Assembly (NCBI RefSeq): GCF_018603905.1
Contig: NZ_JAHFZZ010000009.1
Location: forward strand, 436,200-500,199
Reading direction: 5' to 3'
Length of the DNA stretch: 64,000 nt
From: Nonomuraea sp. NEAU-A123
GTDB taxonomy: Bacteria; Actinomycetota; Actinomycetes; Streptosporangiales; Streptosporangiaceae
Program-made: the position numbers and the translations under genes
The notes under the pieces: model-generated
The model's input: only the letters and a program-made list of their open reading frames with translations
Database searches by the model: none
Told to the model about the DNA's origin: nothing
Shown here: piece by piece, positions 17,790-26,550 of the stretch
Layout: every line of letters begins with the position of its first letter
Position numbering within the stretch: the stretch's first letter is position 1

Positions 17790-18700
17790 TGGTCGCGATC
17801 TCGGCGAAGAAGGCGGCGGGGCGGGACGTGCGCGTTCCCCGATCGGGCAAGGCGACGCCGTACCTGTTCCTGGCGCCGTACCTGATCCTGTTCTCCGTGT
17901 TCGTGCTGGCCCCGGCCCTGTTCGGGATCTGGGTGAGTCTGCACGACTGGGACTACATGCTCGAGGGCAAGCCGTTCGTCGGCCTGGACAACTACACGGC
18001 GCTGTTCGACGACCAGTCGCCCGTCTACGGCGACTTCTGGATGTCGATGCGGGCGACCGGGATCTTCACCGTGTTCAGCGTGCCGTTCCTGGTCGTGCTG
18101 CCGCTCGGGGTGGCGTTGCTGCTCAACCGGCCCTTCCGGGGCAGGACGCTGTTCCGGGGGCTGTTCTTCGCGCCGTTCGTGCTGGGCGTGGCGGTGGTGT
18201 GCCTGATATGGCGGCTGCTGCTCGACCCGAACCTCGGCCTGGTCGACTGGATACTCGGCACGCCGATCCCCTGGACCACCGCGACGCCGTGGGCCTGGAT
18301 CGCGCTGGTCGGGGTGACGGTCTGGTGGACGCTCGGGTTCAACGCGGTGATCTACCTGGCCGGGATGCAGGACATCCCGCGCGAGCTGTACGACGCGGCG
18401 AAGGTGGACGGCGCGGGGCGGTGGGGCGCGTTCGTCCACGTCACGCTGCCGGGGCTGCGGCCCGTCGCGCTGTTCGTGGTGACGACGACGATCCTGGCCT
18501 CGGCGAACATGTTCGGGCAGTCGTACCTGCTGACCCAGGGAGCGCCGGGCGGGGAAACGCGGACCGCGATCATGTACATGCTCCAGCAGGGGCTCAGAGA
18601 GTACAAGATGGGCAGCGCCTCGGCCATGAGCTACCTGCTCACGCTGCTGCTGATCCTGGTCAGCGTGGTCAACTTCCGGCTGTTCAGGACCCGGTCATGA
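17789..18700 (+). CDS. Carbohydrate ABC transporter permease (MalF/UgpA type)
   Basis: 303 residues with six predicted membrane helices; the conserved EAA loop is seen as IPRELYDAAKVDGAGRWGAF. The start overlaps the stop of the binding-protein gene (TGATG), showing translational coupling. It pairs with the next gene to form the membrane channel of the sugar importer. Confidence 0.93.
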   Translation: MVAISAKKAAGRDVRVPRSGKATPYLFLAPYLILFSVFVLAPALFGIWVSLHDWDYMLEGKPFVGLDNYTALFDDQSPVYGDFWMSMRATGIFTVFSVPFLVVLPLGVALLLNRPFRGRTLFRGLFFAPFVLGVAVVCLIWRLLLDPNLGLVDWILGTPIPWTTATPWAWIALVGVTVWWTLGFNAVIYLAGMQDIPRELYDAAKVDGAGRWGAFVHVTLPGLRPVALFVVTTTILASANMFGQSYLLTQGAPGGETRTAIMYMLQQGLREYKMGSASAMSYLLTLLLILVSVVNFRLFRTRS

Positions 18701-19506
18701 AGCGCTACACGGGCCTGCTGGCCCTCGCCGTGCTGTTCGTGGGGCCGCTGGTGTGGGCCCTGGGCGTGTCGTTCAAGACGCAGACCGAGGCCACCCGGGT
18801 GCCGCCCACGCTGCTGCCCGCCGAGCCGACGACGTCCGCGTACGGGACGGTCTTCCAGGGCACCACGGACACACCGGTGCTGCGCTGGTTCGCCAACAGT
18901 CTCATCGCCGCCACAGGGCACATGCTGCTGGTGCTCGTGGTGTCGTCGCTGGCCGCGTACGCGCTGGCCAGGCTGGAGTTCGGCGGCAAGAAGCTGATGT
19001 TCGGGGTGATCGTCGGCACGCTGCTGGTGCCGGGGTTCGTCTTCCTCATCCCGCAGTTCCTGATCGTCGACCAGCTCGGCTGGCTGGACAGCCTGACGGC
19101 GCTCATCGTGCCGGGGGCGGCGGGCGCGTTCGGGGTGTTCTTCCTGCGGCAGTTCTTCCTCGGGCTGCCGCGTGAGCTGGACGAGGCCGCGTTCATGGAG
19201 GGCGCCAACCACTGGCACATCTTCTGGCGGATCACGCTGCCGCTGTCGCGGCCCGCGCTGGCCACGCTGGCCGTGCTGAGCTTCCTGTCCAACTGGAACG
19301 ACTTCATCTGGCCGATCTACGTGATCTTCAGTCCCGAGTACTTCACGCTGCCGCCGGGCCTGTCGATCCTGCAGGGCGCGTACACGATCCACTATCCGGT
19401 GATCATGGCGGGCGCGGTGCTGGCGAGCATCCCCGTCCTGATCCTCTTCAGTCTGACCCAGCGGTACGTCATCGAAGGCATCTCTCGTAGTGGCTTGAAA
19501 GGCTGA
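18697..19506 (+). CDS. Carbohydrate ABC transporter permease (MalG/UgpE type)
   Basis: 269 residues, six predicted helices, EAA loop LPRELDEAAFMEGANHWHIF. ATG 18697 overlaps the previous stop (ATGA). A longer frame exists upstream but lies over the first permease gene and is not coding. It ends 3 bp before the GH43 gene, so the transporter and hydrolases are one transcription unit. Confidence 0.93.
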   Translation: MKRYTGLLALAVLFVGPLVWALGVSFKTQTEATRVPPTLLPAEPTTSAYGTVFQGTTDTPVLRWFANSLIAATGHMLLVLVVSSLAAYALARLEFGGKKLMFGVIVGTLLVPGFVFLIPQFLIVDQLGWLDSLTALIVPGAAGAFGVFFLRQFFLGLPRELDEAAFMEGANHWHIFWRITLPLSRPALATLAVLSFLSNWNDFIWPIYVIFSPEYFTLPPGLSILQGAYTIHYPVIMAGAVLASIPVLILFSLTQRYVIEGISRSGLKG

Positions 19507-19509
19507 CCC

Positions 19510-21633
19510 ATGCACTTGGCTGTCATCGCCACGCTGATCCTCTCCCTCTTCACCAATCCGGTGTCCAACTCCTTCTCCGACACCTTCGCCGACCCGTCGG
19601 TGATCCGCGGGCAGGACGGCTACTGGTACTCCTACGGCACGTCGGACCCGCTGCGCGAGGGCGAGAAGGTCCTGCACAGGCTGCCGATCGCCCGCTCCAG
19701 CGACCTGGTCAACTGGACCTACGTGGGCGACGCGTTCGGGCCGGACAACCTGCCGTCGTACGCGGCGCCGGGCAGTCTGTTCTGGGCACCGGACATCCGT
19801 TACCTCGACGGCCGGTACGTCATGTACTTCACCGTCACCGACACCGCCACCACGCCCGCCAACTGGGACTACTCGATCGGCGCCGCCACGGCACCCACGC
19901 CGACCGGGCCGTGGACGCACATCGACGCCCCGGTCGTCGCTCCGCGTCCCTCGGGCAACTCGTACTGGAACACGATCGACCCCTCGCAGTTCACCGACGT
20001 GGACGGGCGCAAGTACCTGTACTTCGGCGGGTTCTTCGGCGGCCTGTGGGTGACCGAGCTGTCCGCCGACGGGCTGCACGCCACCGGGCAACCGCAGCAG
20101 GTCGCGATCGACAACAAGTTCGAGGGCGCGTACGTGGTGCGCCACGACGGCTCCTACTACCTGCTCGGCTCCTCGGCGAACTGCTGCGCCGGGCCGACCA
20201 CCGGCTACTCGGTGCTGGCCGGGCGCTCGACCAGCCCGCGCGGGCCGTTCGTCGACCGCGAGGGCGTGCCGCTGCTGGCCTCGCGCGCCGGTGGCACCCC
20301 TGTCCTGGACCAGAACGGCAACCGCTTCATCGGCACCGGCCACCACGCCCAGCTCACCGACCTTTCCGGTCAGGACTGGATGCTCTACCACGCCATCGAT
20401 CGAAGCGACCCGTTCCTGGACGAGCCGTACGGGATCAACGAGCGGCCCATGCTGCTGGACCGGCTGGACTGGATCGACGGCTGGCCGGCCGTGCGTGCGG
20501 GGGCCGGACCTTCCGAGCAGTCGCGGGAGACGCCGGTGACCCGCGGGGTCGTGGACGATCGGTTCGCGGGCGATCTGTCGGGCTGGCGGAACACAGCCGG
20601 CTGGACGGTACAGGAGGGATATGTCCGTGGCCAGGGCACGCTCATCAGCCGCACGTCGCTCGGCGGGGACGTCCGCGTCGAGACCGACCTCAAGACGGAC
20701 AAGTCCGCCGGGATTCGCATCGACGGCACGACCGCGGTCGTTTCGCGCGACGGGTTGACGCTGACCTCGGGCGGTTCGTCCCGTACGGTGGCGCTGCCCG
20801 GAGGGGCCGCGACCTGGCACAACCTGGCCGTCACCGTCAAGGGACGGACGATCACCGCCGAGGTGACCGAAGCGCGGCTCCGTGACCCGCAGGCGAGCGT
20901 CACCGTCACGGGCAGCGCGAACGGCCCGATCGGGCTGGTCGCCGACGGGGGCGCCGACTTCGACAACGTCTCCGCCGCCCCGCTGTTCAAGGCCGTCACC
21001 AAGGCGGCGCCGACGCCGCGTACGGGCAGGCTGCTGGACGCCGACGAGTTCAACGGAACGCTCGGCTCCCGCTGGGCCTGGGTGCGGCAGGACGCCGCGG
21101 CCAAGATCGAGGAGGGCGTGCTGCGCTGGCCCGTCCAGGGCGCCGACCTGGTCGGGGCCGACAACAAGGCGTCGGTGCTGCTGCGCGAGGCCCCCAAGGG
21201 CGACTACGTCGTGGAGACCAAGGTCACGCTCGACCTGGGCGAGGACGCCGTCCGCAACTACCAGCAGGCCGGGCTGGTCGCCTACGCCTCCGACGACGAC
21301 TTCGCCCGCCTGTCCCAGGTCGCCATCTGGAACACCCGCCAGGTCGAGTACGGCCGCGAGCTGACCTTCGCCGGCCGCCTGTCCTACGGCGGAAACATCG
21401 TCGGCCCGCCCGCCAAGACCACCTGGCTGCGGCTGGCGCACCACGTGGACCCGGCCAACGGGGAGCACGAGTTCCGCGCCGGATCCAGCCGCGACGGCAA
21501 GACCTGGACCTGGGGCGGCGTGTGGACCTTCCCCAAGGACACGGCCGTGCGCATCGGCCTGGTCGCCCACGGAGGGGCCCAGCCGGCCGTCAACGCCGAC
21601 TTCGACTACGTACGCGTCTACCGAGGAGCCTGA
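19510..21633 (+). CDS. Secreted GH43 glycoside hydrolase (arabinanase/arabinofuranosidase type)
   Basis: 707 residues with a short N-terminal hydrophobic signal. The five-bladed GH43 propeller carries the three expected acids: Asp in FADPSVI (about residue 28, base), Asp in NTIDPSQF (about 157) and Glu in NKFEGAYVV (about 205, acid). After residue 340 come a short beta-rich module and a C-terminal concanavalin-like/DUF1349-type domain (LLDADEFNGTLGSRWAW to DFDYVRVYRG) common in multidomain GH43. It should trim arabinan or arabinoxylan outside the cell, feeding the adjacent importer. Confidence 0.88.
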   Translation: MHLAVIATLILSLFTNPVSNSFSDTFADPSVIRGQDGYWYSYGTSDPLREGEKVLHRLPIARSSDLVNWTYVGDAFGPDNLPSYAAPGSLFWAPDIRYLDGRYVMYFTVTDTATTPANWDYSIGAATAPTPTGPWTHIDAPVVAPRPSGNSYWNTIDPSQFTDVDGRKYLYFGGFFGGLWVTELSADGLHATGQPQQVAIDNKFEGAYVVRHDGSYYLLGSSANCCAGPTTGYSVLAGRSTSPRGPFVDREGVPLLASRAGGTPVLDQNGNRFIGTGHHAQLTDLSGQDWMLYHAIDRSDPFLDEPYGINERPMLLDRLDWIDGWPAVRAGAGPSEQSRETPVTRGVVDDRFAGDLSGWRNTAGWTVQEGYVRGQGTLISRTSLGGDVRVETDLKTDKSAGIRIDGTTAVVSRDGLTLTSGGSSRTVALPGGAATWHNLAVTVKGRTITAEVTEARLRDPQASVTVTGSANGPIGLVADGGADFDNVSAAPLFKAVTKAAPTPRTGRLLDADEFNGTLGSRWAWVRQDAAAKIEEGVLRWPVQGADLVGADNKASVLLREAPKGDYVVETKVTLDLGEDAVRNYQQAGLVAYASDDDFARLSQVAIWNTRQVEYGRELTFAGRLSYGGNIVGPPAKTTWLRLAHHVDPANGEHEFRAGSSRDGKTWTWGGVWTFPKDTAVRIGLVAHGGAQPAVNADFDYVRVYRGA

Positions 21634-21636
21634 CCT

Positions 21637-23112
21637 GTGCCGCAAGCACACCTGACCCTTGACCCCTCTTTCCGCATCGCCCCCGTCGACCGGCGCCTGT
21701 TCGGCTCGTTCGTCGAGCACATGGGCCGGTGCGTCTACACCGGCATCTACGAACCGGGCCACCCGGCGGCGGACGACAACGGCTTCCGCACCGACGTGCT
21801 GGAACTGACCCGCGAGATGGGCGTGAGCGTGGTCCGTTACCCGGGAGGCAACTTCGTCTCCGGCTACCGCTGGGAGGACGGCGTCGGCCCCGACCGGCCC
21901 TCCCGGCTGGACCTGGCCTGGCGGCAGATCGAGACGAACGCGTTCGGGCTCAACGAGTTCATGACCTGGACCCGGGCCGCCGAGGTGGAGCCGATGATGG
22001 CCGTCAACCTCGGCACCCGGGGCCTCCAGGAGGCCTGTGACCTGCTCGAATACACCAACCACCCCTCGGGTACGCAGTGGTCGGACCTGCGGGTCAAACA
22101 CGGAGTGACCAACCCGTACGGGATCAAGCTCTGGTGTCTCGGCAACGAGATGGACGGACCCTGGCAGATCGGCCACAAGACCGCGCACGAGTACGGACGG
22201 CTCGCGAACGAGACCGCCAAGGCCATGCGGCTCGTCGACCCCGACATCGAGCTGGTGCTGTGCGGCAGCTCCAACAGCGGGATGCCGACGTTCGGCGCGT
22301 GGGAGGCCACCGTGCTCGAACACGCCTACGACGCGGTCGACTACCTGTCGCTGCACAACTACTACGAGGAGAACGGCGACCTGCCCGGCTTCCTCTGCAG
22401 CGCCGTGGACATGGACCGCTACATCTCGGCCATCGTGGCCACGGCCGACCACATCGGGGCGAAGCTCCGGCGCAAGAAGAAGATCAACCTGTCCTTCGAC
22501 GAGTGGAACGTCTGGAACCAGAGCCGGTTCACCGGACGCGAGCGCTCGCCGTTCCAGGAGGCGCCGGAGCTGATCGAGGACACCTTCAACGCCGCCGACG
22601 CCGTGGTGGTGGGGGACTTCCTGATCACGCTGCTGCGGCACGCCGACCGGGTGAGCATCGCCTGCCAGGCGCAGCTCGCCAACATCATCGCGCCGATCAG
22701 GACCGAGCCCGGCGGCCCGGCCTGGCGTCAGACGATCTTCCACCCGTTCGCGCTGACGGCCCGGCACGCGCGCGGCACCGTGCTGCGGGTGGAGCCGTCC
22801 GGGCCGCTCCTGGAGACCGAACGGTACGGCGAGGCGCCCGCGCTGTCGGCGGTGGCCACCGTCGACGGGTCCCAGGTGGCGCTGTTCGCCGTCAACCGCT
22901 CGCCCGACCAGGACCTCGACCTCACCGTCCGGCTCCCGGCGGCGGTCCGGCCGGTGTCGGCCTCGGTGATCGCCGCCGGGGACGACCCGCACCGGGTGGA
23001 GGCCCTTCCGCGGCCGCTGACCGTACAGGCTGACGGTGACCGGCTGACGGCGCGGTTGCCCGCCGCCTCGTGGACGATGATTCTTGCGGAGTGCGACCAA
23101 CTGGAGGCCTGA
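21637..23112 (+). CDS. Alpha-L-arabinofuranosidase, GH51
   Basis: 491 residues, cytoplasmic (no signal peptide). The acid/base Glu is in LGNEMDGPW (residue 171) and the nucleophile Glu in FDEWNVW (residue 289); the N-terminal IAPVDRRLFGSFVEHMGR is the family signature, and the C-terminal beta-sandwich is complete. GTG 21637 is chosen because GAGGAG lies 10 bases before it, inside the end of the GH43 gene. It finishes the breakdown of imported arabino-oligosaccharides to L-arabinose and is the last gene of the LacI-controlled operon. Confidence 0.93.
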   Translation: MPQAHLTLDPSFRIAPVDRRLFGSFVEHMGRCVYTGIYEPGHPAADDNGFRTDVLELTREMGVSVVRYPGGNFVSGYRWEDGVGPDRPSRLDLAWRQIETNAFGLNEFMTWTRAAEVEPMMAVNLGTRGLQEACDLLEYTNHPSGTQWSDLRVKHGVTNPYGIKLWCLGNEMDGPWQIGHKTAHEYGRLANETAKAMRLVDPDIELVLCGSSNSGMPTFGAWEATVLEHAYDAVDYLSLHNYYEENGDLPGFLCSAVDMDRYISAIVATADHIGAKLRRKKKINLSFDEWNVWNQSRFTGRERSPFQEAPELIEDTFNAADAVVVGDFLITLLRHADRVSIACQAQLANIIAPIRTEPGGPAWRQTIFHPFALTARHARGTVLRVEPSGPLLETERYGEAPALSAVATVDGSQVALFAVNRSPDQDLDLTVRLPAAVRPVSASVIAAGDDPHRVEALPRPLTVQADGDRLTARLPAASWTMILAECDQLEA

Positions 23113-23235
23113 CCGGGCTACGCGAACGCAAGTAGCAGGAGACCCGGGACGCTCTGTCCGAGGCCGCGGTCCAGCTCGCGCTGGGGCGCGGCCTCGACAA
23201 CGTCCGGGTCGAGGACATAGCGGAGGCGGCGGGTG
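23112..23235 (+). pseudogene. TetR-family regulator remnant
   Basis: Directly after the GH51 stop one frame reads GLRERK-stop-QETRDALSEAA and VEDIAEAAG, exactly the N-terminal helix-turn-helix start of TetR proteins. It has an in-frame TAG and loses all similarity after AEAAGG, where unrelated sequence leads into the sialidase promoter. So this is the first about 40 codons of a deleted regulator gene. Confidence 0.7.
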
Positions 23236-23279
23236 GCACCGGACACGCTTTTACCAGCCGGGCGACACACTCGCCCCCT

Positions 23280-23331
23280 GGTGAACATTCTACGTTCACC
23301 ATCTATTTAACGTAGGACGTTGGACGTAGGA
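23280..23331. promoter_or_regulatory. Sialidase promoter region: palindrome and 7-bp tandem repeats
   Basis: A perfect inverted repeat GGTGAAC-N7-GTTCACC (23280-23300) is followed by three tandem 7-mers CGTAGGA, CGTTGGA, CGTAGGA (23311-23331). They lie 41-92 bp before the sialidase start. The AGGACGT element inside the repeats recurs as a palindrome at 25366-25382 near the GntR gene, which suggests regulation by that protein. Confidence 0.5.
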
Positions 23332-23371
23332 TGTCCTCTCGTGATCTTCTCCTGCCAGAAAGGTCGAGGAC

Positions 23372-25273
23372 ATGCACGATGGTCATCCTCGCTCCCGGCT
23401 CCGCCGGGCGGGCGCCGCAGTGGTGCTTGCGGGCTTACTTGTCAGCGCGTTCGGTGTGCCGGCGAGCGCGGCGCCGGCGGAAACCTTCGAGGCCGGCGCG
23501 ACCGCCGGCACCGCTCCCTTCGTGGACGAGCAGGTGCTCTACAAACAGGGCGACTTCGGATACGGCTGCTTCCGGATCCCCGCTGTGGTGCGGGCCACGA
23601 ACGGCATGCTCCTGGCGTTCGCCGAGGGACGGGTGAAGGACTGCGGCGACGACGAGGACATCGACCTGGTGCTGCGGCGTTCCGCCGACGCCGGGCGGAC
23701 CTGGGGACCACTGCAGGTGATTTCGGAGGGCAACGGCACGACCCACGGCAACCCGGTGCCGATCGTTGACGAACGCACCGGGCGGGTCGTGCTGGTGAGC
23801 ACCCACAACGGTGGGGAGCCGTGCCCGAACGGCTGTGACCGCGACCCCTGGGTGCAGTTCAGTGACGACCACGGGGCGACCTGGTCGGCCGCCAGGGAGA
23901 TGACCGAGGGCAAGCGTCCGGAGTGGAACTTCTGGTACGCCACCGGCCCGATGCACGGCATCCAGCTCAAGCTCGGCCCGCACGCCGGCCGGCTGGTCGT
24001 CGGGGCGAGTTTCGAAAGCTGGGACCGGGTCGGCAAGCACGTCTACGGCACGCACCTGCTCTACAGCGACGACAGCGGGGTGACCTGGAACATCGGCGCC
24101 GAGACCTCCCGCGACGACGGCACGGTCATCGCCCAGGAGGTCACCGTCGTCGAGCTGACCGACGGGCGGATCTACGCCTCGGCCCGCGAACGCGGCACCG
24201 ACGAGGGCAGCCGGGCGTACGCGACCAGCAGCGACAGCGGCGAGACGTGGGACGCCCCGTTCCGCACCGTGCCGGCGCTGGCGACGACCGACATCCAGGC
24301 GTCGCTGCTCCGGTTCAGCGACGGGCGCATCCTCTTCTCCTCGCCGATGCACCCGGGCGCCCGGGAAGCGATGGGGATCCGGTCGTCCTACGACGAGGCG
24401 CGCCGCTTCGAGACCTGGGACGAGGGCAAGATCTTCTCCTGGGGGCCGTCGGCGTACTCGGACATGGTGCGTCTGGACGGCGACGAAGCGGCCCTGATGT
24501 ACGAGGCCGGCAACATCACGCCGTACGAGCAGATCCGGTTCGCGCGGTTCAACGAGGCGTACTTGGAGACGCCGAACGGCACCCCGCCCGGCATCCCCGG
24601 TCCCCCGGCGCCCGGCCCGACGACGCCGGACAAGTCGCCCTACCGCAACCAGGCGTATGTCCGCGGTGATGCGCAGACCACCGACGGGCGGTTCGGCGAC
24701 GGGCTGGCCCTGGACCGGGTGGACGACCGGGTGGAGGTGGCGTTCAACGACTCCATCGACCTCGGCGCGAAGGACTTCACGCTGACCTCCTGGATCCGCT
24801 ACTCGGAGCAGGTCGGCGCGCACACGATCCTCTGGTTCCACCGGGTGAACCGGGGCACCAACCCGCCGGCGCTGTGGCTGCGGGCCGAGCCGGCCAGCAA
24901 CCGCATCCGGGCGGTCCTCTCCATCGACCGGTTCAACGTGACCGTACAGTCGCCGAGCGCGTACAACGACGGGCAGTGGCACTTCGTGGTGCTCCAGCGG
25001 GTGCGTGGCGAGCTCCGGCTCCTGGTGGACGGCGTGCAGGTCTCGTCGGCGGCGGCGCCGGCCGGTTCGGTGACCCTCGGCAAGGAGTTCGGGCTCGCGG
25101 GAATCCACGTCGGACAGCGGTTGGACGGTGTGGACCGCTTCCGTGGGACGCTGGACGAGGTACGCGTCTACCGGCGCGCCGTGACCGACCCCGAGCTGGA
25201 CCTGATCCGACAGTGGAACCTCCCGATCGGCGGCCGGCTTGGGTTGCGGCTGCCGTTCGATCACGTCGGCTAA
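23372..25273 (+). CDS. Secreted exo-alpha-sialidase (GH33) with C-terminal LamG-like domain
   Basis: 633 residues. A signal peptide with an AxA cleavage site (GVPASAAP) is followed by a six-bladed sialidase propeller: FRIP motif (CFRIPAVV, about residue 66), four Asp-boxes (SADAGRTWG, SDDHGATWS, SDDSGVTWN, SSDSGETWD) and the catalytic Tyr/Glu region (MYEAGN). A Pro-rich linker near residue 410-425 leads to a concanavalin/LamG-like domain (about 430-620). It should release sialic acid from host-type or environmental glycans. No sialic-acid catabolic genes are adjacent; the next gene is a FadR-type regulator. Confidence 0.92.
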   Translation: MHDGHPRSRLRRAGAAVVLAGLLVSAFGVPASAAPAETFEAGATAGTAPFVDEQVLYKQGDFGYGCFRIPAVVRATNGMLLAFAEGRVKDCGDDEDIDLVLRRSADAGRTWGPLQVISEGNGTTHGNPVPIVDERTGRVVLVSTHNGGEPCPNGCDRDPWVQFSDDHGATWSAAREMTEGKRPEWNFWYATGPMHGIQLKLGPHAGRLVVGASFESWDRVGKHVYGTHLLYSDDSGVTWNIGAETSRDDGTVIAQEVTVVELTDGRIYASARERGTDEGSRAYATSSDSGETWDAPFRTVPALATTDIQASLLRFSDGRILFSSPMHPGAREAMGIRSSYDEARRFETWDEGKIFSWGPSAYSDMVRLDGDEAALMYEAGNITPYEQIRFARFNEAYLETPNGTPPGIPGPPAPGPTTPDKSPYRNQAYVRGDAQTTDGRFGDGLALDRVDDRVEVAFNDSIDLGAKDFTLTSWIRYSEQVGAHTILWFHRVNRGTNPPALWLRAEPASNRIRAVLSIDRFNVTVQSPSAYNDGQWHFVVLQRVRGELRLLVDGVQVSSAAAPAGSVTLGKEFGLAGIHVGQRLDGVDRFRGTLDEVRVYRRAVTDPELDLIRQWNLPIGGRLGLRLPFDHVG

Positions 25274-25639
25274 GGCGACACGAGCCGCTTGGCGATGGCG
25301 CTCTCGGGCCCCGGGGCGTCATCGCCGCGCCTATCTGCTGCCTGCCATGGATCACCGGGCAGCGAAGGACGTCCTACGTCCTGTGGATGCCCTGCTACGC
25401 ACCGGGGAAGAGCTCGGGCAACTGTGCCCGGGCCAGGAAGCGCATCACCTCGCCGCGTTGACCGCGGTCATACTCGTGCAGCCAAGCGCCCCCGTATGTC
25501 CCAGACCTGTGCGCGAACTGGCCATGGCCGTCCGACGGACAATCTGTGTCGTCGGCGTAAACTTTCTCGCCCTCGCTGGCCTTCCGGGACGTAGAGGTGG
25601 GATGTTTGACGTCAGGTCTTCGACGAGCTTGGGGGTGAC
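25274..25639. promoter_or_regulatory. Gene-free stretch with AGGACGT palindrome
   Basis: No convincing gene is seen in these 366 bp. An exact palindrome AGGACGT-CCT-ACGTCCT lies at 25366-25382, and a related GACGTAG...GGATGT...GACGTC run lies near 25593-25619, just before the GntR gene. Both resemble the repeats before the sialidase gene, so they are candidate binding sites of the GntR regulator. A short frame reading DHRAAKDVLRPVDALLRTG is of unknown origin. Confidence 0.4.
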
Positions 25640-26326
25640 ATGCCTACACGTGACGGCGCGTCGCTTCAGGAGCGCATCGTCGCCCTGATTCACGAGCGCG
25701 GACTGGCCCCCGAGTCACCGATGCCGACCGAAGTGCAATTGATGGAGCTGCTCGGAACAAGCCGCAACAGCGTCCGCGAGGCCGTGCGGGCCCTGCAGGC
25801 GTTGGGCATCGTCGAGATCCGGCACGGTCATGGGACGTTCGTCGGGCACGCGTCGCTCGAAGCGCTGACCCCGTCGTTCGCCTTCCGGGTGCGTTCGGGG
25901 GCGGGCGGGATCCGCGCGCTGAACGATCTGGTCGAGGTCCGCGAGCTGCTCGAGACCGGGCTGATCGGCCAGGTGGCTCAGAGCACCAGCGCCCCTCGGC
26001 TCGCCGCGTTGGAGGCCCTGGCCAATGGCATGGATCGGGACCGGGAAGCCGATCGGGCGTTCCACGCGCTGCTGTACGACTCGTGCGGCAACGAACTGGT
26101 GCTGCAGCTGATCGGCCTGTTCTGGGACGTCTACCACGAGGTTGAGCCGACGCTCGGCCCGCCGGAGGAGCGGACCGCTGAGATCGCCGTCAACCACCGC
26201 CGGATCGTGGCGGCGCTTCGCGCTCGGGACCCCGAGGCCGCCCGGGAGGCGATGCGGCTGCACTTCCGCGACGTCAAGGCGCGCATCGCGCGAGCGGAGG
26301 CCCGGCCGGAACCCGCGCGGACCTGA
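25640..26326 (+). CDS. GntR/FadR-family transcriptional regulator
   Basis: 228 residues. N-terminal winged helix (MPTEVQLMELLGTSRNSVRE, then GIVEIRHGHGTFV) and C-terminal FCD effector domain with the expected metal-site pattern (ADRAFHALLYDSCGN, NHRRIVAAL, HFRDVKAR). A GGGGGTG ribosome site precedes ATG 25640. FCD proteins bind carboxylates or sugar acids; placement after the sialidase suggests sialic acid or a derived acid as effector (inference). Confidence 0.9.
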   Translation: MPTRDGASLQERIVALIHERGLAPESPMPTEVQLMELLGTSRNSVREAVRALQALGIVEIRHGHGTFVGHASLEALTPSFAFRVRSGAGGIRALNDLVEVRELLETGLIGQVAQSTSAPRLAALEALANGMDRDREADRAFHALLYDSCGNELVLQLIGLFWDVYHEVEPTLGPPEERTAEIAVNHRRIVAALRARDPEAAREAMRLHFRDVKARIARAEARPEPART

Positions 26327-26507
26327 CCTCGGTCACACCAGACCGACGGCAGCGAGGTGGTCTGCTCGGGTCCGCAGTACCGAAGGTTGGGGGCAGGGCA
26401 CGCGGCGCCAAGCCGCCCGAGGCCAGACGCCACTCAACGCACAGTCCAGCGCAACCGGGTCACCGTCATCGCGGTGCCCGTGTCCCGCTCGAAAAACCGG
26501 TTTCGCC

Positions 26508-26550
26508 CGTAATCCGTGGGCCGTGGGTTCAAGTCTCACCCGCCCTACCA
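26508..26550 (+). other. tRNA 3'-end fragment, candidate attachment site
   Basis: The sequence fits tRNA positions 34-76: CGTAA, stem strand TCCGT, five-base variable loop, T-arm GTGGG-TTCAAGT-CTCAC, acceptor strand CCGCCCT, A, and CCA. There is no matching 5' half upstream (no AGGGCGG with D-arm). A tRNA 3' fragment next to an integrase gene is the usual attachment core of actinomycete integrative elements and phages. The tRNA identity is uncertain (CGT anticodon would be Thr, but position 33 is not T). Confidence 0.65.

Noticed and set aside
18631-23100. Very long open frame (about 1490 codons) on the minus strand, antisense to the permease, GH43 and GH51 genes
   Set aside because: It encodes Arg/Gly/Val/His-rich sequence with no domain, the usual mirror of GC-rich codon third positions. 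The plus-strand genes have full families and overlapping starts and stops.
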